A stretch of 64,000 nt of DNA from Litomosoides sigmodontis (GCA_963070105.1 OY718807.1:6963483-7027482), one strand, 5' to 3'; shown: positions 12,101 to 25,922, counted from the stretch's first letter. Program-made: numbers and translations. The notes: generated by a model from the sequence alone, not told the origin.

Positions 12101-15100
12101 AGTTTGCACATGTTGCTTACATCATTAAAGGGCGATTGCATGAACTTTCTGAAATACTCTGTTGCGAACTGCATGTTTCTTAATCTATCCTTGCTACCTA
12201 TGGTGAATTATAATGACCGAAGGTCTCATTCCTTAGTAAAGATGACTGATGGAACGCATATCTGGAAACAATTCTTATTCTTCTGGCTATTTGCTGGCTC
12301 CTGATAGTGCTGCATTGGTTTCCAAAGTGGTAGGTGCGTAAATCCTTTTGTGAAATGTTTTGTAAAATGTTATAGAGCCGTATGACAGCGTGTTATCTAA
12401 AACAACAAGTTTATCATCGAGCAATACAACTACACCCGTGAAACAGGAGTTACTTATTAATGATGATTGTTCAATGGCTGTGTCGTCAACGGCTTCATTA
12501 GATGTGAAAACAGTTCTCGATCTGGCTAATCCTACTGCGCCTCAGTTGGTGTTGGAACCAACGCAGTTTGTGATTGCTCGCGATGCACTTTCCCCACAGT
12601 ATGAAACGCTGAAAGTGCTTGCACCACTATCACACACTTCAGCAAACGAAACTATGTTACCTGCATGTGGAACTCTGCTACTAAATCACTCAAATGAATT
12701 GATAACCAAAACGTCACCATCTTATGCCAATGATGGTATGTAATTTTAACTGCTTTTCCTTCTGGTGCTTTATCTTTATTGGCATGCAGTTAGCACCTCC
12801 CTGGAGAGTAGCTAGTATTTTTACGTTTTTCGTAAAGATTAAAATGTGTTATTTGCATGGCTGCATTGATTGGAAGTCTTTGCGATCTTCTGGGAGACTG
12901 TAGAGGAAAATGTAGGTGGGAAAATATTGGTAATGATCACTAGTGATAACTAATACAGCTATTACTAACACTAACTTCGTTAGAAAAATACAAAAATTCA
13001 CAGCAGCTAGCAAAATGAAATTTAATTCGAGTGGTAATATCTAACTAGCTAATATTTCCTTGAGATGGCTTTTCAGTGGGCTTAATGTTGCAAAAAAGAG
13101 TTACGTGTGTGTTTGCTCGAAATTTTGTATTTCGATTGATATTTTTTTGCGACATAAAATATCATATGATTCGCTGGGAAGACAGACAGTTTTGCTATAA
13201 AACATCATTTCTTTTAATTCGAAACTTCATAGAATGCAAAACTTTGCCCATAATAGCAGTGCTGTAGTTGGAGTCGAAATCCTATAATATGTATATGCAA
13301 GCGTAAGCTAACAGTTGAATAGTTGCAGCAATGTATCTTTCGTGGGGCGGTTGTGGTGATAATTTGTGCTTTCCCGGTATAACTTTATCCTTAGAAGCAA
13401 ATTTCCAGGAGTAGTTTGTAAGAGCATTTAAAACGGAAAATTTTTGAAGAAATAGTGATGAAATGATGAGAGGAATGCTTAATTCTCACACCCAAAAGAT
13501 CTCTCGTTTTTACAAGTGGAAATCGTAAAGAGCGAAGATTTATTTTCATAATTGAAAAATTCAAAGATTAAAATAGATGTAGAGGTTTGGGATTGATAAC
13601 GTAACCAAGCTTGCTTATTCTTGGCTTCGTCTTTTAGCATTTTCTCACTTTGTGATTCCCTTTTGAACTCAGTTATATGGCTTGCTAAACAAGATGCTGT
13701 GTATTAAAATTTGATAACAGTGCATGTGTTCACAAATCTCTGTATGGTTTATGAGTAAACAGTAGCAGAATCGCAGTTAAATGCTATGCATTGTTCAAAA
13801 ATTCTGCTTTATTTCCATTAGCATAGATACTCGTGGTTGATTGCTTTGCATTTTTCCTACAGTTTATTAGCTCGTTATATTCCTGCACGTCGTATTTTGC
13901 TTTTCTCTTTTTAAAATTGGTTTATTTTAATTCCGTTTGAAAATGTAGATCGTAATTTCACCCATTTATTTGGAATCCGGCTCTTCAATTTAGTTTACTT
14001 ACAAGTTTGTGGCAATTTTTATAGGTTTAATGAATGTTGATCAGCAGCAAAATGCAAATATGTTGCTCTTAGAAGCGGCTGCTGCTGCTACAGCTGCTGG
14101 AACGCTGCGCGACTTACTAGGTTCAGTTTTTCTTTTAAAAATCGATGTGGTTTTTGATCACACTTCTGAACGATAAGCAGATAAAATGACAAAGTTGTTT
14201 ATATAATTAACTTAAGGTTTGCTTATTTCTTGGTGAAACAAATATTTGAATTACGAAAAATATAATGAAATTATAGGGATTACATCTGCAAACGGAAGTG
14301 ACGTGACAGGAGTTGATAATATCAGTAGCAAGCCAAAATTATCTGCAGTTCCATCAACATCTGCTACGGCGGAAATAGTTGCTACTGGTGCTCGAAACAT
14401 CTTTTTTAATAATGACGATGAGGATGGAATGAACAAAAAACACGATCGTCGTTCTGCGGATCGATCTTCACTGGATGGTAGAGCAGCATCCGCTGTGGAA
14501 AATGTTAATATGCTGAATGTTGGTCGTTTTCCTGGATTCGTGATACATTTATTTTTGCGGTTGTTTTCTTCCGAACTTCTGTCCTTGCAACTGCGTGTTT
14601 TTGAGAAGCAATGAGAAATCTCTTTTTTGTGAAATGTTTCTTCACTATTTGTGCGCAGTGGGTTTTTGCACTTTTGGGGATATTTCGGTAGAAACGATAA
14701 TCTGTAACGTCCTTCCTAGCATGCGTAATATTCAGCTGTTCATATTCGTTGCAGTTGGGTGATGCAAAACGTCAACAAAATAAAGCAGTGAGGTGCAAAA
14801 TCAATGATGTAAAATTAAACGTAAAAAGGAGAGCAACCGAAGAGGTTCCTTTCCCCTAATATTTTTTTATGCATTTGCTTCTGTTATTGAAAGCTTCATC
14901 TTCTATATAAGGTAGCTTTTAGAGAACTTTTTGGATAATCTAGGTCTTTGTCTAAGTTTGGCGTTTTTATCGAGTTACTGATTGCAGACTTTGAGCAATG
15001 CAGCACGTGCAATTACTAAGGAAGAAAAGATCGATTTGGACGAGCTGGAAAATTTTGCACAAACATTCAAAAAGCAGCGCATCAAATTTGGTAAGGTTTA

Positions 15101-17637
15101 TGACATCAGTTTAATGGACGGGTAATTTCTTTTTTTGAAGGTTAGACCAGAAAAAAAGCAGTCTCGTTCTTCTTCATGAAGGATTAGTAAGATTCTCATT
15201 GCATACTGGAAGCTTTTAGTGTTTTATTGCAAATTACACTGTTTTTTTTTGCAACTTTGCAATAAACTAAAAACTATTGACTTTATTTCTTGTAGGTTTT
15301 ACGCAGGGTGATGTTGGTCTTGCACTTGGACGCCGATATGGTACTGACTTTTCGCAAACAACGATATCACGCTTTGAAGCCCTAAATTTGTCCTTCAAAA
15401 ACATGTGCAAATTGCGACCATTGCTCAAAGAATGGCTAGAGGATGCAGAGGCGGCACTAGCCAACGGTGCAACAATCAGTGATCTGTTGGATGCGCCCTC
15501 TAAAGAGACTACTTCACAGGTACGTTTACTGGATTTGCTTCGTTGTGCTTGTTGACTGTGAGCCTCCTGAAGAACACCAGTATCAGCAGCATTCACTGGT
15601 CGTTAATGTTCTTTAGCAGTTTTTTCATTCATCAAAATTTCCTTGTCACACTTTTGAGAATTTTCATATCCAGTGTATATTTATTTTACTCTATCATTCA
15701 TATCCTTGCAAATACTATTTTGCAAACGTACAGACGTATGCACGGAAATTTTTTTCCTCTTGCAAAGTTTTAGTTATTTTTGGAACTGTTTGTATTTGAG
15801 TTTAACAACAGCTTGGTAGCACAGCTATACGGAAATTATTCTTGAAGAAGCTATTTTATGTATGAGAGAAATTCTTCAAAATGGAAAAAAAACCTATTTG
15901 GGAAAAGCTATTGAAATTTAAAATCTCCATTTTTTAGCTGTAATTTCAACCATTAATAATAGTGATGTAGATATGCTGTATCATTGATGTCTTTTTTAGG
16001 AAGATTTTGTATAAAGTTTTCACCGGCAAGAAATCTTTAAAAGCATTCTCACTTCGTATTTCTTTTGCTGTCAGCCCATGGAACGGTTATTTGAAATAGT
16101 CGCAATATACCTTTGATAGCAAAACTGAGGTTGTAGCGGGAGAACTGAATGATTGAGATGAAACATAGATTGCAATGAGAAGCTCTGTAATTGTTTCGAT
16201 AAATTAAACTATGAATTCTAATATGCGATACCTTCCTACATTGTACTAAGGTTTTTAAAACATCAGCGTTTTAGTTTTTGGATCTGGGAAGCATATATGT
16301 ATGGAATTTAAGATTGCAGATCAAGATTTAGACAACTGGTAAAGGAAAAAATTGTGAAAGTAATTTAAATTAAAATGTCATTCTGTGCAACTTGTACTTT
16401 ATTTATGATACTGTATTTTTATTACTGCAGTATAACTCTACTACATCAGATAATAGTTTTCGAGAAATTCAGTTCACTAATTGCTTTACTTAATAATTGC
16501 CGACATTTCAAATGTTGATAAATGCATAATGAACTATATAAATCAGTAACTAGTATTCGTATGGTAGAGGACTTTTAATTTTTGTCAAAAAATCGAAGAT
16601 TTGAACCACCACTTGTTAATTTGTAGATTAACGGTATAGATGAGTCGTTTTATTGTATTATCCTTAAGTTCCAGCCAAATTGGATTAATGATTCCAATAA
16701 TGTGGTATGTATATAGTGTTTTCGTTCTCCTGTTCTGGATTATTCTTTTTTATAAAATCCGAAAATTGTTTACTACTTAGAGATCCTGCGAACATTTTCA
16801 CAGATGAAATCAATTTTCCCACTACATTATGAGTTCATTCAAATTACTAGCCATGCCTTTCTATTTTCTAGTTTAACCCTTAAACTGAAATGTACATACA
16901 CTTACATTAGTGAAAGTTCTGGGAAACAACTTTGCCGTTCATGCAAAACGCTCCGTTGAAAAAATAAATTTTTCAAATTGCAAAGTTTTATCTGTTGTTT
17001 ACATCAAATTTCTCACGCCTACATCTTCGAAGATCCAAAAGTTGGATTGAAGAGCTGTGAAATTGATGGAAATTTTTTTCAGTATCCAACATCGATGATT
17101 CATTTGCCTCTGAATAATAACAAACAGGGCTCGGTAATGAACATCAATGCAAGCAGTGGCAATAGAATGCTAAGCGATGAGTCGCCCTCACCAAATGGAT
17201 CTATTGTGTGCAGTTCAGGTGCTGCTGGTGGTATTCCGCTGAAAAAACGTCGAAAGCGAACTAACTTGGATTTAGCACAGCGTTCTGCACTGGATGCTTA
17301 TTTTGACATGAACCCACGTCCGGACCACGACAGAATGGCAGAAATTGCAGAACTGGTAGGACTAGATCGAGATGTAAGTCTTGTTAATTGCTACGCAGAA
17401 CTTCGATTAACTCAAATCTGAATCTGCCCACAGTTTTCTGTGTGATCATCTTGAAAATGGCAACCTTTTGAAGTTACTGTTGTTGGTTAGGCGAAGTATA
17501 ATGTCCACTCTCATCCCTAGAGCGTATTAATTCTCGCTTTTCTGTGATATCCTCCTATAATACATGAAATGGTTCATTTATTCCAGGTAGTTCGTGTTTG
17601 GTTCTGTAATCGACGTCAGAAACTTCGTAAAGAGTAA
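9125..17637 (+). CDS. ceh-18: POU-domain homeobox transcription factor, CEH-18-like
   Basis: Nuclear DNA-binding factor. Fourteen exons join in phase: 9125-9281, 9575-9651, 9736-9847, 9927-10062, 10570-10863, 11285-11433, 11771-11884, 12376-12735, 14025-14120, 14277-14518, 14988-15090, 15296-15519, 17083-17373 and 17587-17637, giving 801 residues without the unresolved 5' end. The first ~580 residues are Ser/Thr/Asn-rich with an Ala run ([13 protein letters not shown]). The POU-specific domain (about 588-660) reads [20 protein letters not shown], then [19 protein letters not shown], with Ser where most POU proteins have Cys. A linker of about 80 residues leads to the homeodomain (about 742-800): [11 protein letters not shown]...[19 protein letters not shown]. 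WFCNRRQK is the POU-type recognition helix. An intron splits the homeodomain between LDRD and VVRVW. Class assignment to CEH-18 rests on remembered similarity of RKRTNLD...NPRPDHD; in C. elegans that factor acts in gonadal sheath cells. The donor of exon 10 is uncertain. Confidence 0.88.
9503..9516 (-). promoter_or_regulatory. Overlapping tandem POU octamers in an intron
   Basis: ATTTGCATTTGCAT contains two overlapping copies of ATTTGCAT, and TTTGCAAAT follows within 10 bp. The cluster lies in the intron between the POU-gene exons ending 9281 and starting 9575. Octamers bind POU factors; a role here is inference. Confidence 0.3.
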
Positions 17638-20600
17638 ATCAGTAAAGTAATTGTGCAGTTCGGTTCGTCCTCTCCACTTCAGTATCACACAACGATTCGC
17701 TTTTTTGCCTTTTTTGCCTCAGAAGTCTTTCTCGATACAGAGTAGTCATTTCCTCGTCTTTTTTACAAATGCTATTATTTTTCGACATTTTGTTCAGGTA
17801 AAATAATTCAGCGGGTTTGTTGCGATTTGCCTTCTTGCAACTCATTCTTTCACTTTCTCTGGTGGGAACGTACACTGAAAGCTCAGTAACGCCGAAATAA
17901 TTAAAATTACAAATTCATGGCCTTTTGAATTTTCGGATTGTAAAATTTGCGTAATTTTCCGAAAATACGATATTTCATTTCAAAGTAGTATACCTTGTAT
18001 ATGTGGTACATTCATCGTTTGTAAATTCTATTTTTAGTCTAATTGATCGTTTTTAGCTGAAAGAGTTCTGTGTTTTTTAAAAATCGACACTCTGTTATCG
18101 CTGTTCTTGATTGCGCGAGTTTCTCCTTTTACGTGCCTTCTGAATTTTTCTTTTCTGCGTTTGTAGTGTATTTATTTCTTATTGCTTAAGCTGCTCCTCT
18201 TTCCTCGCATTTTCTTATTTTTATCATTTGATGCATTTTTGGCAAAAGCGTTTCCCCTTTGAATATTTGGTTCTGTTCCTACGTGTGTTCTTTTCTCCGT
18301 TATTTATCATGACAAATGTGTGCATATTTGTTTCGTTTCCAGGTCATGTTGCTGAGAACTGTTGATCTTCTGATGAGGTAGGGTAGTTCTCGCACCACTG
18401 CATCCAGTTAACTTTTCTTCCGGTATAACTTTGCTCATCATTACTAGATTTTGTTAACAGATCGCTCTCATATGAGTAGTTGTCCACATCCTCTCATTTT
18501 GTATTGAGCCCGATAGTAGTTTCGGTGTAGTTCTTCAAGAAGCATTTGTGTCAAGCATTTACGGATTTTTTTGTTATCAGCTATTTGCAGGATAAAAGTA
18601 ATTTTTATCTCCTCGTTTTTTTCTCTTCCTCCCAGTACTCTCTTATCAATTGGTATGACTCTGGTTAACGCTGGTATTTCATACTTTTTTTTTAAAGAAA
18701 ATGCCACAAAATTCATTTGTTCATTAATGAAAATTGCGGAATACGTGGAAACATCCGACGAAAGTGCTGCCTGATATAGCACTAGGGCTTTTGGCATTCA
18801 CTTAGCACAAGAATTATGTATTTTTTAAATGTGTTCCACAGATTTTCGTCCTTTGCAATTTCAGTAGATATGTCGGTGTTCGCTGAAAAAATTGTTTTTC
18901 CTAATTAATGTTGCAACTTTTTATATTTTCGTTCGAATTCCCTAAAATTCAGCGATGAATTAAGGAAAAAAAATTTTTTAGGTAGAAAATCCGGGTTTCG
19001 AATTTTCAATTTTTTTTACAATTTCTACTTTTAAGTTATATTTCTCGCCTATTTCTTATCAAACTTCACATCTTTTTGTCTAGGCATGAAAGGTGCAAAT
19101 CGATATGTGTAGTTTTAATTTGAAACGATTTTGCCAAACAGATGATTGAACGGTTAAAAGCGTATAGGTCTGCTTAAGAAGGATAAGTGCTGTGTGTTTG
19201 TTTTTTCCACATTTTTCAACGATGACAATTTGAGAGTAAATGCAAGTCAGTCAGCAGGTTACCGAACATTAGCGACATATACATCATATACATACCTCCC
19301 TTGGGACTCTTCCATCTGTTATATATTCATTTTTTTTTTTTAAATTAGGATAGCTTCTCGTCATTAACTTTTCTTCTTATGCTTATTGCTACAAATTGCC
19401 TAGCTCTGTTATAATTTTTATCCTGCTCCTCCAATGTTGCTGTTTCATTTCAATTTCTCTTTACCGCTTCAGTTTGAGAAAGTAATGTACTTATGCAGAC
19501 TGTGTGTGTGCGTGTATGCGTGTGTGTGTGTGTGCGTGGGTGTGTTTGCATTCAGAGGACGAGTATGTTATGTGTTTTGTTTATTGTGGCCAGTTTGTTC
19601 ATTATGAAAATAAATATTGTGTGAGTAATACGATTATTTTTCTCCTTTTTTTTTCTCTCTTTTCATTTTCCTTTTGTTTAGCATCAAATGAGAGATAATC
19701 GTCATTGCTGTTATCAATTAATTTAATTTGTGATACAACAATAATAACGCTTGTAGTGAATTGGATAGTCAGCATACACCATCATTGACCCAGCAAACAT
19801 ACGTTTTTCTTTTCTTTTCGTTTTCCCTGTCAAAGTGTTGGAATTTTGAGTGCTTGAAACCTGTGGAGTATTTGGGCAAATGCTGGTAACAGGAGCAGGC
19901 TAATGCCCTCAGTTGATAGCTTCATGTCAGTTGCGACGTGGAAAACGGTGGGAATGAAAATTAGATGTAACTTAAAGGCTCAATAATCCTCGGTGAGTTT
20001 GCTTTGAAATTTTAAGCAACAACAGATCTTTGCCATCCACAACATTGACATGATATTGTCTTCTGTAGCAAATGGTAATACATTTTATGCACCGTTTCAT
20101 ATAGCCACAACCAACTTACGGTAATTTATGTTTTGCGTTGATCGTTCAATAACTGAAAGCTGCATATGAAATATCTGAAAATTGCGATGATGCTGTACTA
20201 ATCTTTTAAGTATGTCACATGAAGTGCTCCTCCGTGCACAAAGCTGTTTCAGTGGAATTGATGAAATTTAGAAACAAAAAAAGGTGTGATGGATTAAATA
20301 AAATATGTGAAGTATTAAATACATGTCGAAAAATAAACAATAACGTCTAATGGATGCGTTTTCCGCATCGCAATTAACACTTCGCATTCATTTGAAATTC
20401 TAATTTCTTAATGGTATAAGCTGTAATTGATACATTTAGCTATTTTAGAAGACTTTGAAATTTGTGAATCACTCTACAACATTTACCAGTTCGTTTATTA
20501 CGTGCACAGTTGAGAGGATACATATAAAGTTCAAAAAAAAATTGCAATAATTGATTAGATATGTACAACAAAGTGTAATTTAAACACTTTAAAAAAACAG

Positions 20601-21082
20601 GCAGTATGCAAAGCGATTAGTCGAGTCAGTAATCCTCTGTCATTCTCAAAAAATCGATCACGAAAATTTTTTTAATCATAATATGGCAATCCGACTTTGA
20701 ATTCAATCCAGTGGGATACCACTATGGTGACAGTATAATATTACATTCAAATTGAACAAGCATGTTGCATCGTTTTTGCTGATAACATTTATTCCCTGCC
20801 CTGCCGGATCACAAAATCGTAAGCAACGATCACCAACTCCCAGCCTACTGTCCGCTAAATTCAAATGTTCGCAACACTTGCGGTTATCCTGAAATCAGTC
20901 CGAAAAACATTTTAGATTTTATGATTGCTACATTTTCACCTCTTCACATCATTAACATGGACTGCTCCAGTCTGTAGGGGTACGTGACGCAAAAGCAATT
21001 TGAGAAACATTTTTTAACAAGAAAGCAAACACCAAACATCTGTGTCTCATTTCCGATTGCTACCACTATCCCGTTACCATTT
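17638..21082. other. Gene-free interval downstream of the POU gene
   Basis: No phase-linked exons or family motifs. There are T-rich runs and a TG-rich stretch at about 19500-19545. A 35-bp exon-like segment at 18343-18377, between a TTTCCAG acceptor and an AG|GTAGGG donor, has no partner that I can find. The 3' UTR of the POU gene probably occupies the first part; I did not find a convincing polyadenylation site. Confidence 0.55.
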
Positions 21083-23110
21083 ACTATTATTATTATTGTT
21101 ATTATCATTTATTGTTTATTATTCTTATTTAATATTATTTATTATTATTTATTATCATTTATTATTATTTATTATTTATTATTATTATTATTATTTATTA
21201 TTATTTATTATTATTTATTATTATTTATTATTATTTATTATTATTTATTATTATTTATTATTATTTATTATTATTTATTATTATTTATTATTATTTATTA
21301 TTATTTATTATTATTTATTATTATTTATTATTATTTATTATTATTTATTATTATTTATTATTATTTATTATTATTTATTATTATTTATTATTATTTATTA
21401 TTATTTATTATTATTTATTATTATTTATTATTATTTATTATTTATTATTATTTATTATTATTTATTATTATTTATTATTATTTATTATTATTTATTATTA
21501 TTTATTATTATTTATTATTATTTATTATTATTTATTATTATTTATTATTATTTATTATTATTTATTATTATTTATTATTATTTATTATTATTTATTATTA
21601 TTTATTATTATTTATTATTATTTATTATTATTTATTATTATTTATTATTATTTATTATTATTTATTATTATTTATTATTATTTATTATTATTTATTATTA
21701 TTTATTATTATTTATTATTATTTATTATTATTTATTATTATTTATTATTAATTATCATTATTTATTATTATTTATTATTATTTATTATTATTTATTATTA
21801 TTTATTATTATTTATTATTATTTATTATTATTTATTATTATTTATTATTATTTATTATTATTTATTATTATTTATTATTATTTATTATTATTTATTATTA
21901 TTTATTATTATTTATTATTATTTATTATTATTTATTATTATTTATTATTATTTATTATTATTTATTATTATTTATTATTATTTATTATTATTTATTATTA
22001 TTTATTATTATTTATTATTATATATTATTATTTATTATTATTTATTATTATTTATTATTATTTATTATTATTTATTATTATTTATTATTATTTATTATTA
22101 TTTATTATTATTTATTATTATTTATTATTATTTATTATTTATTATTATTTATTATTATTTATTATTATTTATTATTATTTATTATTATTTATTATTATTT
22201 ATTATTATTTATTATTATTTATTAGTATTTATTATTATTTATTATTTATTATTAATTATTAATTATTATTAATTATTATTATTAATTATTATTATTAATT
22301 ATTATTATTAATTATTATTATTAATTATTATTATTAATTATTATTATTAATTATTATTATTAATTATTATTATTAATTATTATTATTAATTATTATTATT
22401 AATTATTATTATTAATTATTATTATTAATTATTATTATTAATTATTATTATTAATTATTATTATTAATTATTATTATTAATTATTATTATTAATTATTAT
22501 TATTAATTATTATTATTAATTATTATTATTAATTATTATTATTAATTATTATTATTAATTATTATTATTAATTATTATTATTAATTATTATTATTAATTA
22601 TTATTATTAATTATTATTATTAATTATTATTATTAATTATTATTATTAATTATTATTATTAATTATTATTATTAATTATTATTATTAATTATTATTATTA
22701 ATTATTATTATTAATTATTATTATTAATTATTATTATTAATTATTATTAATTATTATTAATTATTATTAATTATTATTAATTATTATTAATTATTATTAA
22801 TTATTATTAATTATTATTAATTATTATTAATTATTATTAATTATTATTAATTATTATTAATTATTATTAATTATTATTAATTAATTATTATTAATTAATT
22901 ATTATTAATTAATTATTATTAATTAATTATTATTAATTATTATTAATTATTATTAATTATTATTAATTATTATTAATTATTATTAATTATTATTAATTAT
23001 TATTAATTATTATTAATTATTATTAATTATTATTAATTATTATTAATTAATTATTATTAATTATTATTATTAATTACTTTTATTTATTATTATCATCATT
23101 ATCATTATCG
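21083..23110. repeat. A/T-only satellite array with 10-, 13- and 10-bp units
   Basis: About 2 kb made only of A and T apart from its degenerate edges and a few variants. After a ragged start, a 10-bp unit (ATTATTATTT) runs with near perfection to about 22250, with phase slips near 21440 and 22135 and single variants near 21751-21760 and 22022. It then becomes a 13-bp unit (AATTATTATTATT) to about 22740, and then a 10-bp unit (AATTATTATT), partly with extra AATT, to about 23060, before decaying into TTATTATCATCATTATC. The first unit contains no stop in any plus-strand frame, so it creates meaningless Tyr/Leu/Phe/Ile-repeat ORFs of 255 and 406 codons. Confidence 0.97.
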
Positions 23111-23682
23111 TTATTCGAATAATGTCATCATAGAAAGCGTAAGTAAGTGGAAGCATATTAAAAAATCAAGTGCATTATTAATAGGTAGTGAATAGAGTCA
23201 AAATTAAACTGATATCAGTTAAACGAAAAGTGATTTGGAATTTAAAAATTTTAAACAGCATTACTAATTTAAAAATTATTTTTATAAAATGAAAATTATT
23301 TAATGAAGCAAATATCTACCTGATTTTGTGAAGCGCAATAAAGTACAGTGCCAATGTGTTTCAGGTCACATCCTCCGGATGAAATTGCTCTGATCAGCTA
23401 GAAAGTTAATGCAATCAACGTACATGCAACAATGATGAATTGAATAATTTGAAAAAAAAATTAATTATATCTTGAAATTAAAAATTGTTGAAATAGATTT
23501 TTTTGTAGAAATTATCGAGTAAAACTTCGTTATTTTAATTTTGAATGATGAGTACTTCATTGTTTTTTTTTTTGCATTTTAAAAATATCGACATATGCAC
23601 TCAGTGATGTTTAAAAAATTTTCTGAAATTCACAACAATCAATTCTTCCTTACGGTATTTTGAGATGAAACTTCTTCAGTGT

Positions 23683-23847
23683 CGTACTGACATAAGTCAT
23701 GACAACCTTCTGGTACGTATAGATGACAGCATTGACGAAACAATACGTCAGCTCGACTTCTCGCAACACATGGACTGTAATTTGTTTCTGGACGGCCGCA
23801 TTTTCCCTAGCATAGTGCCATGTCACGTGAAAGAAGATGACTATTAG
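23683..23847 (+). CDS. Orphan exon-like ORF, unidentified
   Basis: A good acceptor (CTTCTTCAG) is followed by 55 codons ending in TAG. The product begins CRTDISHDNLLVRIDDSIDE and ends CHVKEDDY. Composition is balanced, acidic and clearly less AT-rich than the flanks, unlike the other short ORFs of this interval. An ATG 18 bases upstream in the same frame (23665) could alternatively start a 60-residue protein. I found no upstream partner exon on this side of the satellite. It may be a terminal exon with distant partners, a gene remnant, or chance. Confidence 0.3.
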   Translation, partial: RTDISHDNLLVRIDDSIDETIRQLDFSQHMDCNLFLDGRIFPSIVPCHVKEDDY

Positions 23848-24374
23848 TATTATTTAAAATTTGAACGAGATTTTTTGAACTTTTTGATTTTAGAAAATTT
23901 AATGGAAAATAAAAACTCTCTATGGGAACCTCTTTCTCTTCTGCATTGCACATTACGCCAAAGAAGCCAATAATAGTAGTTGATGAGAGGAAAAGCAATT
24001 TTGAAATCATCGCGCTAAAGGATTTTCTAAAATATTGTGAAGTACTATTTGTATACACGTACGTTTACGTACATACGTACACAAGCACATATAAGCGTTT
24101 ACGTACATAAGCGCAGATAAGTACGCACGAATACACGGCAAATGATTTACGTAATGCGACGAAGGGGTTGTACTAAATTTTCTCGTAAACAGATGCAAAT
24201 TGAAAATGAAGGAAGGAGGAAGTGGTCAAAGAAGATAGAAGCTATTTTGCGAGTGGAATTGTTGTTGTGTTTTGGTGCAGGAAAATGGAAAATGTATCTG
24301 TAACGGATGAATGAATGGATCATGACATATTAAATCTGTTGTGTCCGGAAATCAGGTCACCTTTATTGCAGGGA

Positions 24375-24392
24375 CGTGGATGCAAATCCACG
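24375..24392 (+). other. Perfect short hairpin with GCAA loop
   Basis: CGTGGAT, loop GCAA, ATCCACG: a 7-bp perfect stem closed by a GNRA-type tetraloop sequence. The same bases contain an octamer ATGCAAAT. No coding exon is nearby. Confidence 0.4.
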
Positions 24393-25922
24393 AAATAGGA
24401 AGGATGCCGATGCTCCCCCATTCATCATCATCATCATTTCATTTCATTTCCTCGTCCATTCATTTCAAAACAATCAATTATCACTGCCATTAATCAAAAC
24501 AAAAGATTCGTTCATACACTTTGACCTATATGAGTGAAAAATTTTCCCTTTTTTCTTTCCCAGAACACTCTAATTATAACATTTTAATTTAGAAAATAAG
24601 AGAGGAAAAGTCTAAATAGCTTTTTTGCCCATTTAGCTGCTAATATCCCTTCATTTTCGACTGTAACTATCAATTGGATATCGTTCAATCTACTTCTCTA
24701 CTCACTAAGATTTTGGTTAAGCTAAAAAGCTTGAACTTTCGCTCTTCTCATTCCCTCACTGCTTGCATCAATTATTTCATCAAATTGAAACACACTGCGG
24801 CAATTTTCAAAGCACTTCACGATGCAATTCTGTACCTCTCAACAGAAATGCACGTAGCCGTCAGGAAGTTAGGCAGGTTTACCCGTCGTGCTTCGTTTAC
24901 TTGCATAGCAAAAGCCTGTCGTAAAGCTTCCAATAATTCTCACATGAATTTTCTCTACTTCGTTTAAATGAATTCGACAATAATCAGTAAATCTTCGTCC
25001 AGTAACAGCTGCATCACTAAAAGCACAAAGGTATAGTTAAAATTTTCTGACCTAAGATATCGGTTCAAAACTTTTATTCAAATTTTAACTTTTAACGTCT
25101 AATATGTCCTACTTATATATTTGTGAGAGTTGCGTAATGTATGTAGTTTCGAAAAATTTTTCAAAGCTTAAAATCATACGTCGATCGTCACCGACAAATG
25201 TTAATGGATAGGACTGGAGGTAGAGGCCACTGAGGTAAAGTTAATTCTAATAAGTATTCACTTAAAATACAAATTACAAAAATTAAAATTAAATCATCTT
25301 GACGAAAAATTCGCATGCTACGTGAACTAATAAAATTCGTTTATTCCGTCGCAATGAACAATGTAAATGGTAGTGCACGTAATACGTCACAACTATTGGA
25401 AAGTCATTTCATTCAGTCGTCGTTGTTTAAAGTTAAGCTAATTAAATGGCCAAGAGCTACTTCGAACGATTTCAATTTTCGGTAATTGCTATGAAATGAC
25501 AAATTATATCTCTATTATATTATTACTATTATTATTGCTGTTGTTATTAATTATTATTATTGTTATTATCATTAGTATTAGTATTATTATCATTACTACT
25601 GCTGTCATAGACAGCCGAGATACTAAATCATCCATCCTTCTGCTCAAGCAATTTTCGAATTCATATTTAAATCATGACATTGGCGTTGGAACCCAAACTC
25701 GTCTTCCCAAACAAGAAGAGATTCTAGCAGGGTTGATGACCTTATCTACGAGACAAAGTGAAACACTGTGAAGAGACGGAAACCCGAAGTGATTTGTCCT
25801 GACCAGCACTTTTGTTTTTTTGCTTAATTTTGATAAGTAATCAGTTTGGTTGGTTATTGGACCCGTCTAAGGACACGGAAAAAACCTTCCATTCATTACT
25901 CATGTTCATTAGATACATAGAC

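Noticed and set aside
20984..22262. 255- and 406-codon plus-strand ORFs of Tyr/Leu/Phe/Ile repeats
   Set aside because: They exist only because the 10-bp A/T satellite unit has no stop codon in any plus-strand frame; both frames are equally open.
24674..24967. 97-codon plus-strand ORF
   Set aside because: No splice partner, motif or convincing codon use; length is within chance for AT-poorer patches.
25496..25771. 91-codon plus-strand ORF
   Set aside because: First third is AT-trinucleotide repeat; the remainder has no support.
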